Of a DNA stretch of 64,000 bases, positions 28,735-36,976 are shown piece after piece. The position numbers were made by a program, and so were the translations under genes. The notes below the pieces were generated by a model. It saw only the letters and a program-made list of their open reading frames with translations. It was not told the DNA's origin and did not search any database. Every line of letters starts with the position of its first letter. Positions within the stretch are counted from its first letter, which is position 1. Origin of the DNA: Roseiarcus sp963805295 (GTDB lineage: Bacteria > Pseudomonadota > Alphaproteobacteria > Rhizobiales > Beijerinckiaceae); assembly GCA_963805295.1 (NCBI GenBank), contig CAWDTW010000005.1:1-64000 (forward strand), in the 5' to 3' direction.

Positions 28735-29040
28735 CTACTGCGGCAGGCTCCAGTCAGACCCCACGGCCTTCCGCATAATTTCGCGCTCCATGCTGTCCGT
28801 GATGTGTCCGCCGGAGTGCGCCAGGAGGCGGGCCATCTCCCGGTCGACCTCCGTCTGGCGCTGCGCAGCGAGGGCGTTGGTCAGTCGGCGAACCAGTCTC
28901 TTGAGCTTTGCTCCGACGCCGTTTGCGACTGGCGGCGTGCGATCGCCGCATAGGCCGAAATCTCCGCTGTGCGTGGTGCAGGCCATCGGACCAACCTCAT
29001 CATTGACCATGGCTCCATACGAGATATGCTCATCCGCCAT
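28735..29040 (-). CDS. Small hypothetical protein divergent from LysR gene
   Basis: This protein of up to 101 residues has a disordered N-terminus and a helical C-terminus (KLKRLVRRLTNALAAQRQTEVDREMARLLAHSGGHITDSMEREIMRKA) that resembles small conserved proteins of rhizobia. No catalytic motif is visible. The start is uncertain: ATGs at 29040, 29007 and 28986 are all in frame. It is divergent from the LysR-type regulator gene at 29120, the usual layout of a regulator and its target, so it is a candidate target gene. Confidence 0.6.
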   Translation of the reverse strand: MADEHISYGAMVNDEVGPMACTTHSGDFGLCGDRTPPVANGVGAKLKRLVRRLTNALAAQRQTEVDREMARLLAHSGGHITDSMEREIMRKAVGSDWSLPQ

Positions 29041-29119
29041 GCTCGAAGATGCGGTAGGGTGGCAAGAAAACCCGCGGATGACAAAGGATGTTGTCTCAGC
29101 TTATGGATGAGAAACTCTC

Positions 29120-30100
29120 ATGCATAGCGCTCCTCCCCCGCTGAACGCGCTTCGCGCTTTCGAGGCCGCCGCGCGGCATCTCAGCCTGACCAAGGCGGCG
29201 GTGGAGCTGAACGTCACGCCCGGCGCCCTGAGCCACCAAATTCGCGGACTCGAAGATCATCTGGGTCTCAAGCTCTTCGACCGTGGCGTGCGGTCGATCG
29301 CTCTGACGGCGGCAGGCAAGGCGCTCCACCCCGGCTTGCAGGCGGGCTTCCTTCATATCCGGGACGCGCTGGCGAGCCTCAAGACCATGGGCGACGCGCG
29401 CGTGCTGGTGATCAGCACGCCGCCCGGCTTCACCTCGAAATGGCTGGCGCCGCGGCTCTACCGCTTTTCGATCGCCTATCCCGAAATCGACGTGCGCGTT
29501 TCCTCGTCGATCAACAACGCCAATTTCACCACCGACGGCGTCGACGCTGCGGTCCGCAACCTTCCGGTCGATGCGGGGCACAATGAAGCCCTCGAGGTCG
29601 AAAAGCTGATCGATCAATCCCTCGTTCCGGTCTGCAGCCCGGCCCTCATCGAAAAGCACGGGCCCTTCACGTCGCCGGACATGCTCAAGGGCGTGCCGCT
29701 GATCCATGACGACAGCCTGTCCAGTCGCACCGTCATGCCGACCTGGGTCGACTGGTTTGCGGCGGCCGGGGTGAGGGACGCCGACGTCAGTCATGGCCTT
29801 CGATTTAATAGCGCGGATCACGCGCTCGACGCGGCGGTCGAAGGCGCCGGCGTGCTGCTCGCTCTCGATGCGCTCGCCTACGACGATCTGCGCACCGGGC
29901 GTCTGGTTATGCCCTTCGACCTGACCCTGCCTTCGGGCCGCTGCTATTCATTCGTTTGCCCGAAGAAGCGGCGCGACTCTGCGAATGTGCGGGCCTTCCG
30001 CGCCTGGCTCAGGCAAGAGGCGGCCGCCCTCGACTGGAGCAAGCGCGCGCCGCACGCAGCCGATTTGTGGCCCGCGGCCGGATCGTCCGCGAGGCTCTGA
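29120..30100 (+). CDS. LysR-family transcriptional regulator, GcvA-like
   Basis: This 326-residue protein has an N-terminal winged helix-turn-helix (LNALRAFEAAARHLSLTKAAVELNVTPGALSHQIRGLEDHLGLKLFDRG), a linker helix and a periplasmic-binding-type effector domain. The PPLNALRAFEAAARH opening and LPAW-like C-terminus (RAFRAWLRQEA) are typical of the GcvA subgroup, which controls glycine cleavage or beta-lactamase genes in other bacteria. The target here is more likely the small divergent gene at 28735-29040. The last 30 residues are longer than usual. Confidence 0.92.
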   Translation: MHSAPPPLNALRAFEAAARHLSLTKAAVELNVTPGALSHQIRGLEDHLGLKLFDRGVRSIALTAAGKALHPGLQAGFLHIRDALASLKTMGDARVLVISTPPGFTSKWLAPRLYRFSIAYPEIDVRVSSSINNANFTTDGVDAAVRNLPVDAGHNEALEVEKLIDQSLVPVCSPALIEKHGPFTSPDMLKGVPLIHDDSLSSRTVMPTWVDWFAAAGVRDADVSHGLRFNSADHALDAAVEGAGVLLALDALAYDDLRTGRLVMPFDLTLPSGRCYSFVCPKKRRDSANVRAFRAWLRQEAAALDWSKRAPHAADLWPAAGSSARL

Positions 30101-30817
30101 ATTGTGAGAACGGAAAGTCTGCCGCGCCCGTCTCCGGATTCGACGCGATCGGCAGCGCGAGTCTTATTTGGGTCAGAGGGCGATATAAATAACTCGTCGC
30201 GGTTTATGACCACTGGGCTCTGACGGTTGTTGTCAGACGACGCGCCGCGGATTGTGGAGAAGGGCGAGGAGGGGATGGCCGTCCCGTTTTAGTGGTTCGT
30301 CGAACAACCGTTTACAGCACAGGTTAGCCTGAACAGTTTGCCCTAATACAACTATGTGGTTGCAATTCATCCGTTGGTCTGCTTACGTAGCGTCGGCGGC
30401 GAAACCGATCATTTCGTTGCGTGATACGGATGGGGGACGCCTATCCGCAACGCGACTTCGATTTCGCCGCCCCCGCTGGCGCTGTTTGCGGGGATTGCTG
30501 CTCGAAATTCCCGTTGAATTTGGGCCGCCGCCGAGCACGTCATGCACAGATCGGAGCAGCCGATACTCCCGGGTTTGTATTGCGGGTTGCGAGACGGTCC
30601 GCGGATGTGCGCCGCCGCTCGCGCTGTGTGCGAGCAAAGGCGGCTGAGATCGCCGGGTCGATTTAGAGGATGGCGGAGGACCGTACGGCCAAGGCAGGCG
30701 TTCGAGCTTTGACGCATCCCTCATTGTCGCGGCGGCGCAGTTGTTTCGCTGGACGTCGCGGCGGACTTGCCGCGGCTCAGGATCCGAAGGGAGCGAACAT
30801 TGATAGACGTGGAATCG
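30101..30817. other. Region without recognised gene
   Basis: About 700 bases between the LysR gene and a doubtful small frame. Short frames on both strands lack domain features, ribosome sites or codon bias. Nothing structural stands out. Confidence 0.45.
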
Positions 30818-31057
30818 ATGTCACGCCGCATGAGCGTGTCAGCCGTCATCTCATTGCTGCGCGATCGGCATGGTGAAGCGACGGCGTGCAAGATGGCGCG
30901 GCACGAGCAGCTGAAAGCCCGCCGCGCGCGTTCCCGCAAGCGGTTCGACTTCTGGACGGCGGTGGCGACGCAAATGGAACAGGTGCGCTTGGACTCCGAA
31001 CCGACGCAGAACTCGAACCGGGCGCTCGGAGCACCACGATCTACGCTTACCGAGTAA
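30818..31057 (+). CDS. Small hypothetical protein (doubtful)
   Basis: This 79-residue frame reads MSRRMSVSAVISLLRDRHGE, then a basic helix (HEQLKARRARSRKRFDFWTAVATQME) and a short tail. The pattern of a helix, a conserved HG pair, basic residues and a Trp is seen in small rhizobial proteins of unknown function, but I cannot name a family. A further 51-codon frame without ATG continues after its stop to 31243 (ending GSIVKAHGR). Either could be a remnant. Low confidence. Confidence 0.35.
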   Translation: MSRRMSVSAVISLLRDRHGEATACKMARHEQLKARRARSRKRFDFWTAVATQMEQVRLDSEPTQNSNRALGAPRSTLTE

Positions 31058-31275
31058 CCCGAGCGGTCGCGGATATGGGTAGCGGTCTTGACCAAGGCGG
31101 GTCGTCTGTTGCGCGGGCGCCGAGCGCCGGACTTTCACGACCAGGCAGCTACGGAGGAACTCGTCTTGCGCAACGACGCGCTGGCGCTGGACACCGCCGC
31201 CAGGAAAATCACCGGTTCGATCGTCAAGGCGCATGGGCGCTGAGGGGCCGTTTAAGCCGCGCCGTTAAGACTCCC

Positions 31276-31911
31276 TCACACCTTCGGCACGCCCATCCCG
31301 CGCTTGACCGCCTCGCGCTCGCCGACCGCCGTCATCCAGCGGCCGACCGAAGGCATCGCTTCGACGGTCGGCCCGAGCACGGGCTTCAAATTGGCCGTCG
31401 TCGCGAACATCCACGGGTAGGCGGCGATGTCGGCGATCGAATAATTTTCGCCGGCGAGATAGGCGCTCTCCTGCAGCCGACGATCGATGACGGCGAGCAG
31501 GCGCTGGCTCTCCTCGGTGAAGCGCCGGATCGCCAGCGCCGACTTTTCGGTCGAGCGGATGGCGAAAAAGCCGAGCTGGCCGAAAATCGGCCCGATGCCG
31601 CCCATCTGCCAGTTGAGCCACTCGAGCGCCTTGTAGCGCTCGGCGCCCTTGGCCGCGAGCAGGCGCCCGGTCTTTTCGGAGAGATAGATGAGGATCGCCC
31701 CGGTCTCGAACACCGAGAGCGGCCCGCCGGGCGCGTCCGGATCGACGATCGCCGGGATCTTGTTGTTGGGCGAAATTTTCTGGAACGCCGGATCGAACTG
31801 CTCCTGCTTGCCGATGTTGACGGGATGGACCGTGTACGGCAGCTCGATTTCCTCGAGCATGATCGAGGCCTTGCGGCCGTTTGGCGTTCCCCAGGTGTAG
31901 AGTTCGATCAT
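31276..31911 (-). CDS. Glutathione S-transferase, Nu-class/YfcG-like
   Basis: This 211-residue protein has an N-terminal thioredoxin-fold domain (IELYTWGTPNGRKASIMLEEI, with the TPNG active-site region of Nu-class GSTs), the conserved cis-Pro segment NNKIPAIVD, and Glu-Thr for glutathione binding in VFETGAILIYL. The C-terminal helical domain carries WMFATTANLKP. Nu-class enzymes act as disulfide-bond reductases on glutathione. It is divergent from the MATE pump gene, so the two may serve a shared detoxification role, but that is inference. Confidence 0.92.
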   Translation of the reverse strand: MIELYTWGTPNGRKASIMLEEIELPYTVHPVNIGKQEQFDPAFQKISPNNKIPAIVDPDAPGGPLSVFETGAILIYLSEKTGRLLAAKGAERYKALEWLNWQMGGIGPIFGQLGFFAIRSTEKSALAIRRFTEESQRLLAVIDRRLQESAYLAGENYSIADIAAYPWMFATTANLKPVLGPTVEAMPSVGRWMTAVGEREAVKRGMGVPKV

Positions 31912-32054
31912 TCCCCGCTCCTCGCAGATGCGCCGCTCACGGACGCGAAGCCCCTATTTAGGCGCGCCTTCCCCATAGGAAAGAGCGCTGAGCGTTGGCG
32001 CCGGCGCTCGCTTCCGCTATCCACCGTCGCAATCCCCGCCCGTCAGGTCCCGCA

Positions 32055-33522
32055 ATGTCCGCCGCGCCGCAACCGCCGAGAGCCAAAGCCGCCGGCGGCT
32101 GGCTCGGGCGCGAGCTGAGCGCGACTTTCGCGCTGGGCTGGCCGCTCGTTCTCGCCAACGTCGCCGTCAACGTGATGACGGCGACCGACTACATGATGCT
32201 CGGCTGGCTGTCGCCCCACGCGCTCGCCGCCGGCGCGCTCGGCTTCAATCTCTACCAGCCGGCGTTCCTGCTCGGCCTCGGCGTCGTCGCGGCGCTGTCG
32301 CCGATCGCCGCGGCGAGAATTGGCGCGGGCGGCGACGCCGACGGCCTGAGGCGGGCGACCCATCAGGCCCTTCTCTCCGCCCTCGTCATCTCCGCCGTCA
32401 CCTGGATCGGGCTGTGGCAGACTTCGTCGATCCTCGCGGCGATCGGCGAAGCGCCCGACCTCGCCCGCGACGCAGGAATTTACATGCGCGGATTTCAGTG
32501 GGGGCTTGCGCCGAACCTGCTGTTCTTCGCCGGCCGCTCGGTGTTCGCCGCGCTCGAGCGTCCCCGCCCGACGCTGATCGCCGGTCTTTTCGCCGTCGCC
32601 TTCAACGCGCTCGCGAACTATGCGCTCATTTTCGGCAAGCTCGGCATGCCAGCTCTGGGAATCATCGGGTCCGGCCTCGCGACCACCTTGTCGCAGACGC
32701 TGATGTTCGCCGTCCTCCTCGCGGCTTCGCTGATCGACCCAAAAATGCGGCGCTTGCGCCTTTTCGCCCTTCCCTGGCGGCCGGCGCAGCAGGAACTCAC
32801 GGCGTTGTGGCGGCTCGGCCTGCCGATCGGCGCGGCGATCGTCGCCGAGGTGGGAGTGTTCTCGGCCGCGACCCTCGTCATGGGGCTCATCGGCCGCACG
32901 GCGCTCGAAGCCCACGCGATCGCCCTTCAGATCGCCTCGCTCGCCTTCATGGTCCCGCTCGGCCTCGGGCAAGCGGCGACGGTCAGGGTCGGGCGCGCCT
33001 ACGGCGCTCGCGATCCAACGGCCATTTCGCGCGCCGGCTGGTCCGCCTTCGGCCTCACCGCAGGGTTCGCCGTCCTTTCCGCCACGACGATGATCGCCGC
33101 GCCGCGTCTCCTCGTCGCGCCCTTCATCGACGTCGACGCGCCGGCGAACGCCGCCGTCGTCACGCTCGCCGTTGCGCTTTTGCGGATCGCGGCGGTCTTC
33201 CAGATCTTCGACGCGAGCCAGACGGCGCTCGCCAGCATGCTGCGCGGTCTGCACGATTCGCGCGTGCCCCTCGTCATCGCGTTCGCCGGCTATTGGGCGA
33301 TCGGCGCGCCGGTCGGCATGGCGCTCGGCTTCGCCACTCCGCTCGGCGCTGTCGGCGTCTGGATCGGGCTCGCGACCGGGCTCGCGGTCGTCGCCGTCCT
33401 CTTGATGACGCGCTGGCTCGGCCGGGAGCGGCGGAATCTTCTCCCGGGCGACGCCCTTCAGGGCGCGAACGAGGCCGTCAGCGCCGAATTCGGGGTCGGA
33501 GAGATCGGCGATCACGTCGTAG
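32055..33522 (+). CDS. MATE family multidrug/Na+ efflux transporter
   Basis: This membrane antiporter has twelve helices in two related bundles (ELSATFALGWPLVLANVAVN begins the first, ALWRLGLPIGAAIVAEVGVF the second), matching the NorM/MdtK pattern of exporting cationic drugs with Na+ or H+. As sequenced the frame runs on to 33791 through DNA that is antisense to the hydrolase gene. Removing one base from GAATTC at 33486-33491 gives a TAG at 33520 and a 488-residue protein, the normal length, so I end the gene at 33522. The start is the ATG at 32055. Confidence 0.88.
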
Positions 33523-34274
33523 TGGTGGCGTCCCGGCGCGCGCACGCGTTTGGTCGCGGCGCCGAGGCCGGTCCAGATATTGGCGATGAGCTCGCTCTGG
33601 CGCACGAACTCCGGCCGTTCGTCGGCGCCGACCCAGGCAGTCAGCGCTACTCCCGGCCAGGGGCGCGCGAGGGCGGGGCTTTCGGCCGCGGCTTCCGCCT
33701 CGTCGAGGCGGAGCGTCTTGTTGAGGCGGGTCCACATGAGCGGGCGAAGATCGAACAGCCCGCTGATCGCGACGATGCGCTGGATCCGTAGGCGATCGGC
33801 CTCCGCCAGCGGCCCGTCCAGGCAGCCCATCCGCGCGACCAGGTGACCCCCCGAGCAGTGCCCGGCGAGCATGATCGGCCCCGGGACCCGGGCCCCCGCG
33901 AAGCCGATACCGCGGGCGACCTGGCGCGCGATGTCGCGGATGCGGACTATCGGCGCGAGCGCATGGCTCGGCACCGCGACGGTCCAGCCGCGGCGCAACG
34001 CGCCCTCGCTGAGGTGAGACCAGTAGGACTTGTCGTAACGCATCCAGTAGCCGCCGTGGACGAAGACCGCGAGCCCCTTCGACTGGCCCTCGGGGTGAAA
34101 GAGATCGAGCCTCTCGCGCGGGCTTTCGCCGTAGGCGAAATCGAGCTCGGCGCGCCCCGCCGCCAGCCGGTCGGCGCCGAACTCCGCCGCCCGCGCCGCC
34201 CAGACCTTAGGGAACACCCCGGAGTTGGCGATGTGCTCGGCATTGGCGTAGGCGTCGTCCCAGTCGATGATCAT
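33458..34274 (-). CDS. Alpha/beta hydrolase, carboxylesterase/kynurenine formamidase-like
   Basis: This serine hydrolase has the oxyanion HGGYW motif (VFVHGGYWMRYDKSYWSH), the nucleophile elbow GHCSGGH (Cys before Ser, as in many formamidase-like members) and the terminal catalytic His in PGRHHYDVI. It resembles arylformamidase-type enzymes; the substrate is unproven. As sequenced its frame has no stop until 32043, reading through the whole MATE gene in antisense. Removing one base from GAATTC at 33486-33491 changes the end to DPDSALTASFAP and a TGA at 33458, which matches the family C-terminus. The two convergent genes would then overlap by 65 bases. Confidence 0.85.
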
Positions 34275-34432
34275 CGAGCATTTCCTCGTCCGCCCCCTTC
34301 CCGGCGCTTCTTGAAACTAGCCGCAAATCCGAGCGGCGGAAATGCCCCGCCGTTTGACGTCGGCTCGCGCGCCGCGCCAGAATGACGGGCCGAATTTAAC
34401 CAGGATCAGGACGGCGCGAGTTCGAACGCGCT

Positions 34433-34530
34433 AGAGCAGGATGCGATTTCGTTGAATTGCATCCTGCTCTGGATTCTTGGAAAACGCGGGATCGTTGCGA
34501 AAAACCGGCATCCACTTTTTCGCATCCCGC
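34433..34530. repeat. Compound palindromic repeat, rhizobial type
   Basis: AGAGCAGGATGC (34433-34444) pairs with GCATCCTGCTCT (34459-34470). A second hairpin follows: GCGGGAT (34486-34492) pairs with ATCCCGC (34524-34530), enclosing TGCGAAAAA (34496-34504) against TTTTTCGCA (34516-34524). Dispersed repeats of this kind (GATGCGAAAAAGTGG, CCGGTTTTTCGCA) are widespread in Hyphomicrobiales. It sits in the nucleoside hydrolase leader, about 10 nt before the start. Confidence 0.8.
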
Positions 34531-34538
34531 TTTGAAGA

Positions 34539-35543
34539 ATGGCCTCCATGTCGCAGCAGACCGACTTTTTGATCATCGACGTCGACACCGGGATCGACGA
34601 CGCGCTCGCGCTCCTTTACGCCTGCGCCGTGGCCCCGAAACCGATTCTCGGCGTCTCCACCGTCGTCGGCAACGTGAGCCTCGCCGCCGCGACCCGCAAT
34701 ACGCGCGCGGTCCTGGCGCTGGCGGGAGGGGCCGACATTCCCGTCTGGCCGGGCGCGGCGACGCCGCTCTCGACCGCCGCGTCCGACGCGAGGGCGGTTC
34801 ACGGCGAGACCGGCCTCGGCTATGCGGTCCTGCCGGAGACGCCGGAGCCGGCGCGCAGCGCTCACGCGGTCGACGCGCTCGTCGCCGCGGCCCATGCCCA
34901 TCCCGGGCGGCTCGTCCTCGTCGCGACCGGGCCGTTGACCAACATCGCGCTCGCCGTCATGCGCGAGCCCGAACTGCCGCGGCTCGTCAAGCGGTTCGTG
35001 ATCATGGGCGGCGCCTACAGCGAGCCCGGCAACGTCACGCCGAGCGCGGAGTTCAACGTCTGGCACGATCCCGAGGCGGCGCGCATCGTCTTTCGCGCCT
35101 TCGGCGGCCCGGGCGGGACTCCGGTGGCGGCGATCGGGCTCGACGTCACCCGCATGGCGACCTACGACGCGACCGACCTCGCCGCCCTCGCAAAGCGCAT
35201 GGCCGGCAAACCGCAGGGGCCGGCGCTCATCCGCTTCATCGAGGACGCCTCGCGCTACTATTTCGAAAGGATGGAGAAACGCCAGGGACAGCGGTTCCTC
35301 ATCATGCACGACCCGCTCGCGGTCGCGGTCGCGCTCGACCCGTCGCTCGTCGAAACGCGCCGCGTCGCCGTCGACGTCGAGACCGGCGGACGGCTGACGA
35401 CGGGGGCGACGATCGCCGACTGGCGCGACCAGTGGGGACGCCTCGCCAACACCGAGGTCGCCGTCTCGGTCGACGCCGAACGATTTCGCAGGATGTTTTT
35501 CGACGCGATGGTCCGCCTCGCCGACGGGGCGGGCCGAGGCTGA
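34539..35543 (+). CDS. Nucleoside hydrolase (inosine-uridine preferring type)
   Basis: This 334-residue enzyme cleaves the N-glycosidic bond of ribonucleosides for salvage. The calcium-binding DVDTGIDD motif opens the protein, ATGPLTNIALA and the conserved FNVWHDPEAA (substrate-binding Asn) follow, and the late catalytic His/Asp region reads IMHDPLAVAVALDP. Length and order of motifs are those of the IunH family. A second ATG nine bases on (34548) is an alternative start. The palindromic repeat lies directly upstream. Confidence 0.94.
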   Translation: MASMSQQTDFLIIDVDTGIDDALALLYACAVAPKPILGVSTVVGNVSLAAATRNTRAVLALAGGADIPVWPGAATPLSTAASDARAVHGETGLGYAVLPETPEPARSAHAVDALVAAAHAHPGRLVLVATGPLTNIALAVMREPELPRLVKRFVIMGGAYSEPGNVTPSAEFNVWHDPEAARIVFRAFGGPGGTPVAAIGLDVTRMATYDATDLAALAKRMAGKPQGPALIRFIEDASRYYFERMEKRQGQRFLIMHDPLAVAVALDPSLVETRRVAVDVETGGRLTTGATIADWRDQWGRLANTEVAVSVDAERFRRMFFDAMVRLADGAGRG

Positions 35544-35623
35544 CAATCGTACCGACAACCGGTGTACGGCCGAAGGGGGCACGCATCTCGAACGTAACGC
35601 ATCTATCGGTTCGAAAATGGTTA

Positions 35624-35651
35624 TTGGACTGCGCTTCGAGTGGGGTAGAAT
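35624..35651 (+). promoter_or_regulatory. Sigma-70-like promoter of the XRE/GIY-YIG gene
   Basis: TTGGAC (35624-35629) and TAGAAT (35646-35651) are 16 bases apart, close to the housekeeping consensus. Predicted transcription starts near 35658, giving a leader of about 40 nt. Next to it, overlapping GTAC repeats (GTACCG and GGTGTAC near 35550-35568) could be an autoregulatory site. Confidence 0.5.
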
Positions 35652-35699
35652 GTACAGGGCGGCGCGACGATAGTCGCCCCGTCGAATGCGAGATATGAC

Positions 35700-36464
35700 A
35701 TGCCACGGTTGCGGTTTGGGCCAAGTGTAAAAAAATACAGGGTGAGGCTGGGCATCACTCAAGCCGAACTCGGGCAGAAGCTAAGCCCCAAGGTCTCGCC
35801 AGCCACTGTTTCACACTGGGAAACTGAACACGCCTCTCCCTCCGAAGAACAAAGGGCACAGGTAAGAGAGATTCTTGGGCAAATTTCTAACGACAGCGAA
35901 GCCAAGGGCGAGGCGGCAAGTGGGGACGAGGAGTCGCCTAAATCGCCCTCCGCAATCGGAACTTGGCTCAATAAGCACCGACTAAAACAAGGCCTTTCTG
36001 TGCCAGAGTTGGCGCACAAGGCTGGGCTCTCCGCTGTCGCCGTTTACGCCATTGAATTGGGGCGGAGCCAAAACCCTCAGCGAAAAACGGTCGCCAAACT
36101 TGAACATGCTCTTAGTATTCAGTTGTCCTTTGAAGTCAAAAAGGAGGCCAAGGATGAGGCGACTATCGAGGGAGTTGGAGAGTGGTTCAATTTTGACCCA
36201 CATAGCCAAGCCGACTGGCCAGTCGAGGCTGGAATATATGTGCTGTATGACATAAGTGACAGACCAATTTATGTTGGGCAAGGCCAGAATAATTCCAAGC
36301 GTCTCGGTGATCATAGTGATAGATTTTGGTTCAAGCAGCCAATTGTACAAAACGCGGCTTACGTGGAAATCCAAGACAAGAAGTTGCGGGAACAAATCGA
36401 AAAAGTACTCATTAAATTCTTGAAATCAAATGCCGTTCTTAATCAGCAGAACGTTGATCGATAG
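35700..36464 (+). CDS. Double XRE helix-turn-helix protein with GIY-YIG nuclease domain
   Basis: This 254-residue protein has two Cro/C1-type helix-turn-helix domains (about residues 8-60, ITQAELGQKLSP; and 85-140, LSVPELAHKAGLSAVAVYAIELGR) joined by an acidic linker (61-84). A C-terminal GIY-YIG endonuclease-like domain runs from 160: GIY at 178-180, YVG at 191-193, the catalytic-type Arg201 and Glu231/Glu234, and Asn249 region. GIY-YIG enzymes need the Arg and Glu, so activity is plausible. The gene is AT-richer than its neighbours (AAATCAAATG, TAATTCC codons), which suggests recent acquisition. It lies between a nucleoside hydrolase gene and the IS-interrupted ppa. Its function is unknown; a regulator that cuts DNA, or a selfish or defence element, is possible. 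Confidence 0.85.
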   Translation: MPRLRFGPSVKKYRVRLGITQAELGQKLSPKVSPATVSHWETEHASPSEEQRAQVREILGQISNDSEAKGEAASGDEESPKSPSAIGTWLNKHRLKQGLSVPELAHKAGLSAVAVYAIELGRSQNPQRKTVAKLEHALSIQLSFEVKKEAKDEATIEGVGEWFNFDPHSQADWPVEAGIYVLYDISDRPIYVGQGQNNSKRLGDHSDRFWFKQPIVQNAAYVEIQDKKLREQIEKVLIKFLKSNAVLNQQNVDR

Positions 36465-36496
36465 CAACGTTAGCCTTGTCAGTTCGGTTACCGAAC
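36450..36496. repeat. Two adjacent palindromes after the GIY-YIG gene
   Basis: AACGTTG (36450-36456) pairs with CAACGTT (36465-36471) across the stop codon. GTTCGGT (36482-36488) pairs with ACCGAAC (36490-36496) around one T. Neither has a T-run, so termination would be weak. They may be operators or the edges of an acquired segment. The rest of the gap to 36768 holds no recognised gene. Confidence 0.6.
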
Positions 36497-36976
36497 CGAA
36501 CCGGTCCACAGCACGCGGGAGCCCAATTTCTTCCTCCATAGCTGGCGCGCAAGACGGAAGGCTTTAACAAAGACGGGAAGGTCGGCCCACTCTTTTTCAT
36601 GCATGTGCTGAACCCAAACGTGTCTCTCATTCGTCCCACGGCCGATGCCCAGCTATCTAACAAGTACCCTCGCGCGCTTCGATACCGCGGCTGGTCAGCG
36701 CCTATTGTCGAACGCCCAATATGCTGCGCGTTTCGCGGCCTCAGGCGAGGAGCGGCCGCGCGCCCCGCTCAGGCCGAGCCCTTGGCCTTCTTGGCTCGGT
36801 CGATGCCTTCGAGCACCAGCCTCTGCGCCTCCTCGGCGTCGCCCCAGCGGACGATCTTGACCCACTTGTCGGGCTCGAGGTCCTTGTAGTGGGCGAAGAA
36901 GTGCTCGATCTGATGCAGCGTGATCTCGGGCAGGTCCGAATAATTGTTCACGAGCGCGTAGCGCTGCGTCAACTTA

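Noticed and set aside
32043..33457. Extension of the hydrolase frame through the MATE gene
   Set aside because: It is antisense to conserved MATE sequence and vanishes when one base at 33486-33491 is corrected.
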